NCBI GenBank assembly: GCA_001938485.1
Contig: MQRK01242767.1
Location: 3,123-67,122, forward strand
Direction: 5' to 3'
Origin: Girardia tigrina
Taxonomy: Eukaryota > Platyhelminthes > Tricladida > Dugesiidae
DNA length: 64,000 nucleotides
Shown here: one piece after another, positions 56,690 through 64,000 of the stretch
Numbering within the stretch: the stretch's first letter is position 1
How the letters are laid out: each line of letters begins with the position of its first letter
Translations under genes and position numbers: made by a program
Notes under the pieces: generated by a model
Told to the model about the DNA's origin: nothing
Databases searched by the model: none
The model's input: only the letters and a program-made list of their open reading frames with translations

Positions 56690-56960
56690 ATTTATATTTT
56701 TGTTATTTTTCGTCCAATAATTTCAAAACACACCAATCAAATTATTTTCCTCTTTCAAGTTTTTATATTCTGTTAGCTCAAACATTCTTCCACATAATCA
56801 AGATGAATTAAAACTCACATTTATAAATATTTCAATGACCTTTTTCCTTTTTTTCTCGTTTGCCGTCCCAGAACAATAAATTTATCAATCACACTGTCAA
56901 AGTGAGCTAACTGAAAAATAATGATTCAATTCGCTTTCAACGAATAAAGAAACAATAATG
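56690..56960. other. No gene recognised
   Basis: AT-rich, no features. Confidence 0.35.
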
Positions 56961-56962
56961 AT

Positions 56963-57410
56963 TGTGAGGAATATGCGGTGTGTAATTGTTTTTGTGTAGT
57001 GTTTGCGTGTTTGAATGTTGTGTGTTGATTTGGGATTGTGCCTCTCCTAACCAGATGGATTGTCAATATTTTAGTTCTTATAATCTGAAACTAATTTATT
57101 TAAATTTAGATTTAATATTCAAATTTTTTAATTTTATTGATTTTATTTTTGTAAATTTTTAAATAATTAAAATCAAATTAATGTTTAATAGAAATATTTT
57201 ATTTTAGCCAATAAAATTTAAATTAAATATTTTTAAATAAAATAATCTTCTCAAGTATAGTTCAGATTATAATGAGAGATATTGAAAATTGATTGATGGA
57301 TTCTAGTGAAAGCAATAATATTGATCATCATAAAGATGATAAGAAATGTGAATGTAATAAATGTTCTGTCAAATGTGTGAGTTCTCTTAACAATGATAAC
57401 ACTAATCTTT
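56963..57410 (+). mobile_element. Gypsy LTR plus gag-start stub
   Basis: LTR starting TGTGAGGAATATGCGG, about 90% like the LTR at 35244-34915 by eye, then the same leader (TTCAGATTATAATGAGAG) and gag start (SSESNNIDHHKDDKKCECNK). It stops just before the Tc1 element. Broken; relatively young LTR. Confidence 0.65.
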
Positions 57411-57422
57411 AAAATAAATATA

Positions 57423-58451
57423 CAGAGCGTTCCAAAAGTCTGTTCGCACCCATAAAAATCATCACTTATACAAATTTCCTAATTAAAAAGACGATGAAGT
57501 GGAAGTAAATATTAAATTTACAAATAAAAATGTTATTTTTAATATTTTGTGTGGTATCCTTTCATCTTGATGATTGAAGACACCCTTCGCGGCATCGAAT
57601 CGACAAGTCGACGACATAAAGAACTTGGTATGTTGTACCATAACTTTTGTACTTCTATCCACATTTTCTCTGAATTCAAAGTATCCATATTATTTATTTT
57701 TCTCTTTATAATACCCCACAAATTCTCAATTGGGTTTACATCTGGTGAGTTGGCAGGCCAATCAAGAATATTTATCTTCTTTGTTTTCAAAAACGACACT
57801 GTTGATGCTGATCGATGGCAAGACGCATCAACATTCGACCACTTATCGATGTTCCAATTTTTTTTATCCCGAGCCCATTCAACTCTTCTTTTTCGTTGCA
57901 TTCCATTCAATAAATGCATTATGCAAACAGCATAATGACTTTTTAAGCCGTACTTTATCAAAATTCTATTCACTGTACTTCGTGGTGCATGTATCATTCC
58001 AGCTGCATTGAAAGCTCCTGTTATTTTACTTATCGACATGCACCTATTTTTCAAGCATATACGGCGAATAATTCTTTCAGAACGTTTTGGTAATTTTGAA
58101 GGTCGTCCACTACGTTTTTTATCTTCATATGTACCTAATGTCATGAACTTATGTACAATTTTTTGAATGCCCCCTTTGAAACAATAATACCATGTCTGAC
58201 CTTCATAATTTCTTGTATCCGACCCGTTGAATGACCCTCGTTCATTCATTCTACAATAATAATCCTAAACCTTATATCTATATTTCGAGTTGTCATTGAA
58301 TCTAAAAGATAGACATTTAATTAATTCATCTTAAAAAAAAGATGGTTTTGATATTTCAATTTTAAATTTACTAAAATTATTTAAATTAAAGCATTTAAAC
58401 AAATTAAAAAATTTAATAAATAGCACAAATCAAAATTTCAATGGGTGCGAA
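57423..58451 (-). mobile_element. Tc1-like element with one intact terminus
   Basis: Left end: TA then CAGAGCGTTCCAAAAGTCTG and on to TTCGCACCCAT (57423-57452). On the right only the inner ATGGGTGCGAA (58441-58451) remains; the outer 20 bases are replaced by unrelated sequence. The transposase lies between on the minus strand. Confidence 0.7.
57539..58249 (-). pseudogene. Tc1-like transposase with internal deletion
   Basis: 236 codons against about 340 usual. Helix-turn-helix block KKRSGRPSKLPKRSERIIRR and ISKITGAFNAAGMIHAPRST; RKRRVEWARDKKNW precedes the core. The sequence then jumps from KWSNV to DASCHRSAS: the first catalytic Asp and about 100 residues are gone. The second Asp block (DASCH for DNAPCH) and DWPANSPDVNPIENLW with the final Glu remain. 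The end RRVSSIIKMKGYHTKY is typical. The frame is open, so a protein could be made, but it cannot catalyse transposition. Confidence 0.8.
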
Positions 58452-58722
58452 TATATTTTCTGCTTTCCATTCATCTATTGACAAAATCCTGACATCTTTT
58501 TCTGTACTATTTTCTTCAATTGTTCCCACTAAACTTCGTCCAAGCTTGTCCTCAAAACTTTCTTTCTTTAGAAATTTCCGTACTTTATCATTTACTCTTG
58601 CTTCGCTTATCTCAACATTCCTTTCATCGCCTATTACTACGTCTATAATATTTGATATATTACTTCTACTATAAATACCAATACTTTGGGAGTCACTGTT
58701 ATCTTTTAATTTATTTTAAAAT
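58413..58722 (-). other. Unrecognised open frame abutting the Tc1 end
   Basis: About 100 codons open without an obvious ATG: SNIIDVVIGDERNVEISEAR, KVRKFLKKESFEDKLGRSLV, EKDVRILSIDEWKAENIFAP. Charged, soluble and not low-complexity, so likely real coding sequence at some time. It runs into the broken Tc1 terminus. Could be a host exon or an unrecognised element's protein. Confidence 0.35.
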
Positions 58723-58859
58723 GTTATTATATCAATTTAGTTGTCACTTTTTAAAAATGTTTAGATTTTATTTTAACCAATCATAAACTTGTTAATTAAT
58801 TAATATTAATAATTATTTTTCATTTTTTTCAAAAATTAGGATGAAGCTCAGAAATATAT

Positions 58860-60605
58860 TAATCAAGAAAAATGTCGAATAATGAAAGTAGTTTGAATAA
58901 GTGTTGTCATGACAATTCTGCTTGTGATATTAATAAACGTTCAAAAAATCATATTGATGTTGTTAATATGGCGACCACAGCTCATGTGACAACGAAAATT
59001 ATGGTATATGAAAATATTCAATGTATCTGAGTCGAAATTAGATGATTTCATAAAAAACTTTGAACTTTATGCCGATATTATTGATATAACAGAAGATAGA
59101 AGATTAGTGATGGTGACGATTTTCATGACTCCATCAGCAATTACAAAATTTTCAGAAGCAGATGGAAACACGTACAAAGAAAAACTGAAAACTGCATTTG
59201 TGAAAGAAAAATCTCTGCTTGATACAATGTAGGATATTTTAAATCTCCGATGGTGATCTTCAGATCCGGAAGAAATGTTCAAAAAAGCGTAAGAATTGGT
59301 AACGATATTAACAGAAAGTAAACTTTCTAAGAAAATGCTGCTCAACCTTGTTTGCATGAATAAGCTTGACGATTATGAGGTCAAAAAAGAATTGAAATTG
59401 AGAGGAGCTACTGAAACGAAGGACATAAAAGATGTAGTTTCAAATATGTATGAACTATAACAAATGGAAAAAGAAGAAACAGTTGTGGTATACAATACGG
59501 TAGGTAAACATGATGAATGGAAAACGATAGGCAAACGTAAACCGCAATATAAAGAACGAACCAAACAAAACAATTTCGAAAATAATCAAAGAAATAATGA
59601 ATACAAACCGAGAAATAACTATTTAAAAGTTGTAAAATGCTGCACATGCCTCGAAGAAAGACACATCAGAAGAAAATGTCGAAATATAAAATGTTTTTAT
59701 TGCAACAGAAATGGCCATATCAGGACACAATGTAATATCAACAAGGATATATTTAAAGAAAGAGACCAAGACGTCAGAAAAAATGAATGGAAAAGAACAA
59801 ATAACCCACGAAATAAACAGAGGCATCAAAATCGAAGATATCATATTACAGAAATACATGATTGTAACGATTACAACGACTACGAAGAAACAAGATCAAA
59901 TGAAGGAAACTCGAGGCTAAGAATGCTTACTGATCAAAGACAAGTATACGACAAAGACCAGGGAAACGAAGATGTACGATCACAAGGATAGGTGATCAGT
60001 GTGCTTCATTAAAAAGTGAAAATGTTTGTGTATGTAATGGTATGTATGACTGTGTGTTGATTGTGTGTTGGAAGATACCCCTCTAGAAGCTTGAGAATTA
60101 GATTGTTGGAAAGAAGAATTTGACACCAATTGTTTTGATTTGGAGATAAAGATAAAATCGAAAAAGTTTAAAAAGGAAGAAATGTTGGAAATATCAAAGC
60201 TCAATATTAGATATGACAAATTGAATGAAAGACCAAGCATTGAATTTAATACAAAGAATATGAATGTTGAATGTCTTTTGGATACCGGTGCCAAAGTAAA
60301 TGTTGCTAAAGCAGATATACTTAGAAGTTTGAAAGATGTTCGGATAAAACGCATTCATTGCCAAATGATTCGGAACTTATAAATTATGGCATTGTTAAAA
60401 TAAATGTAATAATTGAAGGAGTACAAAAATTATAGAATTTTATGTAGTCAAGGAACTAAATCCAGAGATGATAGCACGAGTTGACTTTTTAGACAAATTT
60501 GGATTAAAACTAAAGAAGGAAACTATAGATTCAGTTGAGATATGGATGATTAGAGATGGTTCTATGGATGATGACAGACTAAAGGGTCTACTATTGAAAA
60601 AACTT
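58860..60605 (+). mobile_element. Ty3/Gypsy fossil: gag to protease
   Basis: Gag start near 58873 (SNNESSLNKCCHDNSACDIN), gag capsid (59008-59460, FNVSESKLDDFIKNFELYAD), zinc knuckles CTCLEERHIRRKCRNIKCFY (59464-59991) ending with GNEDVRSQG, a Cys-containing lead and protease with LLDTGAKVNVAK (60000-60605). Pol beyond the protease and both LTRs are missing. Same family as 3041-5052 and 33131-35244. Broken; several breaks. Confidence 0.85.
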
Positions 60606-60609
60606 TGAA

Positions 60610-61190
60610 AAAATTAAATACAATAAAAAATTTCGAAAATAATAAATTTACATCTGTTTTTTATTCATAATTATTTTGATTTTATTCGTTTGTGCAAGAA
60701 AATTTAAAAATCGTTCCTCAGAAATTTACTTAGGCAAAACTTGTTTAAATAATGTGTTTATTGCTGTTTAAATAAAAGTATCAAAAATGTCTTTGTCTGA
60801 ATTCTCATCAGAACATATTCCAAAGCCTAACAAAATGCATGCCCCAATTTTCATCACATGTGCTGCCATTTCCATGTTGAGGTTTTAACCTTGTCAAACA
60901 ACCCCCACGAATTATGAAGGATTATACATAATAAATTAATGTAAGCAAATATAAAATAATTTTTCCTTCGTTGTGAAAGTTTCCTTTTAATATTCGTAGC
61001 AGAAACTAATTAATAAATTTTGACATTATGACATGTTAATTAATGTGATTAATTTTATGGCATCAAGGCTTTACAAAATTATAATTATGATTAAATAATA
61101 GAAGAAATATTAATAAATATTTGATGATAAGATAAATAATATAGTTTTAATAGAAACGAAATGCATTCATTTTAAACGATTGTTCTATTA
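60610..61190. other. No gene recognised
   Basis: AT-rich, with no assignable element or exon. Confidence 0.4.
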
Positions 61191-61193
61191 AAT

Positions 61194-61416
61194 CAACATA
61201 TTTCGACGGATCAGTCGTCATCGTCGCAATACATTATGTACTCTGGAACTCGTCAAATCCGGACAAATTATCGGGGTCCCCAGAGACCCGGATTCCGCGA
61301 TCCAGACTGTACATTATTTGACTAATTTTATTAAAGACCTTATAGAAAAGATGCCTGATGTCTGAGTTACAATGTCTAGAAACAATTTTAAGAACCCAAA
61401 CTAAAAGAAAATACAA
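61194..61416 (-). mobile_element. Penelope-like tail remnant
   Basis: Minus strand: a frame with VLKIVSRHCNSDIRHLFYKV (61416-61300), then a decayed hammerhead-like block (GACGATGACGACTG, CCGTCGAAA, 61194-61230). Tail assignment is fair; the coding part is uncertain. Confidence 0.4.
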
Positions 61417-61629
61417 TTAAATACATAGCAACATAAACAAAAGAAGTCCATTGAGCATCTCGTTAATTGTACATCAAGTGTTACCCTATATTCCTCGTCA
61501 GATGAAGGAACTTCCACTGGTCACAGAAGCATCTGGAAATAATTATTTTGAAGGATATTCGACCAATTTGTCAGAATACAATTTATAAACTTTGTTATTA
61601 ATACATTATTGTTTTCCGATTATGAGATA

Positions 61630-62110
61630 TTATATCGTTAGACCGTGAAAAAATATATTATGTATTCTGATATAATTGAGATTGTATCGATATAAGACTA
61701 ATAAAGAAGGAAGAGCAGAATGATTAATGGGCCATAGCGAGAATACGCTAACGATTCCTATCCTCATGGTGTCCTGAGTCGACTGACGATAAATGTATTC
61801 CACTCGTCGGCCTACTCTAAACTGTTTCGGATCACTGTTCAAATGACAAATGTTTGCACATGAATTATTGAGAATTGTAATATTTACTAAAGGAAAAGGC
61901 CAGAAACAGAGGGCAGAATGTTTATGGTATTATCTCTATATTAATATGGTCTTGCTTCGGTGGACAATACAAATTGTAGTGATGGTCGCGTACACCTGGG
62001 TTGCCCGAGTGGATGGGCAGATATCAATTCGTCGATTCAGCCTTGGTCATCATGATCACCCCTTAGCGTCAATCATTCTATCACCTCAACAAGAACAACA
62101 TCAGTGAGAG
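61630..62110. other. GC-richer island with unassigned frames
   Basis: Minus frame 61630-61842 (SDPKQFRVGRRVEYIYRQST) and plus frame 61850-62107 (VDGQISIRRFSLGHHDHPLA) lie in non-repetitive sequence with ordinary codon variety. No domain or clear splice signals. Possible host exons given the next entry. Confidence 0.25.
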
Positions 62111-62166
62111 AATTATAATTCAAAAACATAGATTTAAAATCAGAGAATGTTCCATCATTGTTAAGA

Positions 62167-62421
62167 TCAGTCGGACGCAAGTTGATTTTCGGGCAGATAG
62201 AACTCTTCCGTCGGTAGTTCTATTTTGAAGTGGGTGATGCCATTCAGTTTCATGGTTAACAGGTCGATCGAAGATTCATCTTTAAGTTTGGTTTTTACAG
62301 AAGATGTCTCGGAAGACTGGGTAGGGCTGTATAAACCTAGGACGCTTCGACCGATATACTGGTCTTCGATTAATAAATGGTTTGTATGAGAAGTTAGTTG
62401 AGTCGCTAATTTTTTTACGAG
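62167..62421 (-). CDS. Possible terminal exon of a host gene
   Basis: Open 84 codons to a stop: LLIEDQYIGRSVLGLYSPTQ, SSETSSVKTKLKDESSIDLL, TMKLNGITHFKIELPTEEFY, LPENQLASD. Balanced composition, acidic end, GC content above the surroundings, and no repeats inside. No acceptor could be fixed; the true exon may begin downstream of the upstream stop at 62422-62424. Family not recognised. A minus-strand host gene ending here is plausible. Confidence 0.35.
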   Translation of the reverse strand, partial: LVKKLATQLTSHTNHLLIEDQYIGRSVLGLYSPTQSSETSSVKTKLKDESSIDLLTMKLNGITHFKIELPTEEFYLPENQLASD

Positions 62422-62870
62422 TCACGAGTCGGGTCTCTAAAACATTTTACGAGTAAAGGTTCGAGTCAAGAAAATCTTCATATTTTACATTTCACAAGTA
62501 AGGACACTAAATATAGAAATGATCGATTGTTACTAAAAAGCAGTAAAGAGGAAATAGCAGTTACTAATAGCAGTAATTCAGAAATCCGCCCCACGTTTTT
62601 GGTTAGGTATAAAATTTCTCACATGTCTAGAAAAAAATTATTTTCCTCTTTTTAGTGCATTGGTAATGCTTGAAAAACGTGGTTGTTTTTATAAAAATTT
62701 TTTTGATTAATAATATTATTTTTTAATTAATTTATGAATATTTATTAATTATTTTGTTTCCTATTAGAAAGACCTGTTTTTACCACGTAAATATTAATGA
62801 TTTTGTTTACTGGTAATCTAAAAAAATCTTAACAAATAAATTATAAACATTTTAAAACTTTTTTTAATTT
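62422..62870. other. GAGTC-rich repeat-like stretch
   Basis: Several GAGTC pentamers (62395-62475). They recur at 63660-63800 on the far side of the Penelope palindrome, so both may be halves of one unidentified repeat split by it. Confidence 0.35.
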
Positions 62871-62904
62871 AAACAAATAAACGCCATTTAAAAATATATT
62901 TTAG

Positions 62905-62943
62905 GATAATATATTTCGACGGTTTGACCGTCATCATCAGATA
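62905..62943 (-). ncRNA. Hammerhead motif, left palindrome arm
   Basis: TAT, CTGATGA, T, GACGG-TCAAA-CCGTC, GAAA, ATATAT palindrome, T, ATC. Stem II perfect; stem I has one mismatch. Confidence 0.7.
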
Positions 62944-63416
62944 ACTGATTATGTTCTTTTTATTGGTTTTATATAAGAAATGAATGATTATACAATCACT
63001 TACGTAAGTCTAATCGAAAACTCTTAACAAATTAGTTGAGAGTGCTGTTTGAACATTTTATTTTTGGATCACATGATCTTATCAACAATGCTTCACATGA
63101 CACTCTCTCCCAATAATTTTTAAAATGCTTGCACAAAATCTTAAAATCATTTATGCTCATATTGCATTTACACGTTTTTTTATGCTCAGAAAAAAAACGT
63201 GTAAATGTAATATGAGCATAAATGATTTTAAGATTTTAAAAATTATTGGGAGAGAGTGTCATGTGAAGCATTGTTGATAAGATCATGTGATCCAAAAATA
63301 AAATGTTCAAACAGCACTCTCAACTAATTTGTTAAGAGTTTTCGATTAGACTTACGTAAGTGATTACATAATCATTCATTTCTTATATAAAAGCAATAAA
63401 AAAGAACATAATCAGT

Positions 63417-63455
63417 GATCTGATGATGACGGTTAAACAGTCGAAATATATTATC
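63417..63455 (+). ncRNA. Hammerhead motif, right palindrome arm
   Basis: GAT, CTGATGA, T, GACGG-TTAAA-CAGTC, GAAA, ATATAT palindrome, T, ATC. Stem I perfect (GAT/ATC); stem II has one mismatch. The two arms complement each other's defects. Confidence 0.7.
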
Positions 63456-63889
63456 CTAAAATATATTTTAAAATGGCGTTTATTTATTTATAATAAAAAT
63501 TGACATCTTTTTTCAAGTTTATTTTTCATTTAAAGTTCTAAAATATGTAATTAGATGAAACAACAAAGTTTTATAAAGTTAAATTAAAACATTATTCACT
63601 CAATTGACAATAATAATTTTTATTAATAATATTATAAATCTCATTTTAATTTTTACTAAATTTTAAAGTCAGTCAAGAAATCCGACTACATTTGAATCAG
63701 AAACATTTAGAATCCGAGTCATTTCTATTTTTCTTGAGTCCAGTCAATATTTTTTAACGAGTCACTTTAATAATTTTTCGAGTCGAGTCGGTTTGAGGAA
63801 TTTAAATCTCCAGGTTTCACTTCAGGATTCATAATATAAACAAGTAGAATTTATTTACTATTTAAAATCTTTTTAGAATACTTAAACAA

Positions 63890-64000
63890 ATTAATAATCA
63901 CAACTTTCCCCTCTTTTATAATTCGTTATTTACTTTCCTAATCCACTATATTCTTCGACGAATTATGTTTCCATCTTTCAGATTCTGTAGTTCCAATTGG
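63890..64000 (-). mobile_element. Gypsy pol tail and LTR edge running out of the window
   Basis: Minus strand from the window edge: an integrase-tail-like segment (ELQNLKDGNIIRRR), then a purine tract AAAGAGGGGAAAG and TGTGATTATTAATTTG, which would open a 3' LTR. Partial; the rest lies outside. Confidence 0.4.

Larger units (their letters stand above)
62871..63491. repeat. ~620-bp Penelope-derived near-palindrome
   Basis: Arms 62871-63178 and about 63186-63491 are inverse and nearly identical (one ~17-base extra block in the left arm near 63120). Each arm holds an endonuclease C-terminal segment (KIIGRECHVKHC), the Penelope-like tail and a hammerhead motif, with tails pointing outward. No RT remains. 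It would fold into a long hairpin if transcribed. The small number of differences suggests it is recent or kept alike by conversion. Confidence 0.8.

Noticed and set aside
1-64000. A new defence or toxin system, or a bacterial-type operon
   Set aside because: No operon structure, ribosome-binding sites or recognisable defence genes; the window is eukaryotic, repeat-rich DNA.

Overview
The window is AT-rich, intron- and repeat-dominated nuclear DNA from an invertebrate animal. An arthropod is the best guess, from the mix of Ty3/Gypsy, Penelope-like, Tigger/pogo, mariner/Tc1, hAT, MULE and Helitron-like elements, but the lineage cannot be fixed from sequence alone. No complete host gene is visible. 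There are a few orphan, GC-richer, exon-like islands, the best being an 88-bp minus-strand exon with both splice sites at 41691-41778 and a possible last exon at 62167-62421. Three assembly gaps (N runs) lie at 21529-21686, 32555-32604 and 51532-51895; two of them fall inside elements with inverted repeats.

Layout. 1-400 is a GC-rich 20-bp minisatellite with RFX X-box-like cores. 570-1680 holds Penelope-like remnants and 1860-2335 a GC island of unknown nature. 3041-6250 has two Ty3/Gypsy fossils, the second joined to coiled-coil, host-like sequence. 7380-9740 is a gag fossil split by a hAT relic, which itself holds a 74-bp TTAA-flanked MITE. 10025-11441 is a MULE derivative with arrays of 14-15-bp terminal repeats and a target-site duplication. 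12130-14270 has Tigger relics, one interrupted by a hAT MITE. 15150-18009 has a Tc1/mariner relic and a mariner with about 131-bp inverted repeats. 19760-22538 is a Penelope-like element with long inverted arms. 22962-26632 is a Gypsy element with two 127-bp LTRs and a 5-bp target duplication. 26640-32300 holds LTR stubs, a Tc1 fragment and unassigned frames; 33131-35244 is a Gypsy 5' half; 35820-39500 has Penelope and hAT relics. 42019-42824 is an LTR stub, 43370-45658 Tigger with a nested Penelope tail, and 47440-51225 a Gypsy fossil with a MULE nested in its LTR region. 51388-52010 is a Helitron/Helentron-like element. 53701-60605 has more Gypsy pieces, a hAT C-terminus and a Tc1. 61194-63491 has exon-like islands and a ~620-bp Penelope palindrome. 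The window ends in another Gypsy pol tail.

The most interesting thread is RNA-based. Nearly every Penelope-like tail, of at least four sequence types, carries a small hammerhead ribozyme motif. Each has a CTGANGA core, one extra T, a short stem II, GAAA, and a self-complementary six-base stem III. Stems I, II and III change in a compensatory way between copies. That pattern supports selection on a ribozyme that would work as a dimer, and it offers a way to sort the Penelope families here.
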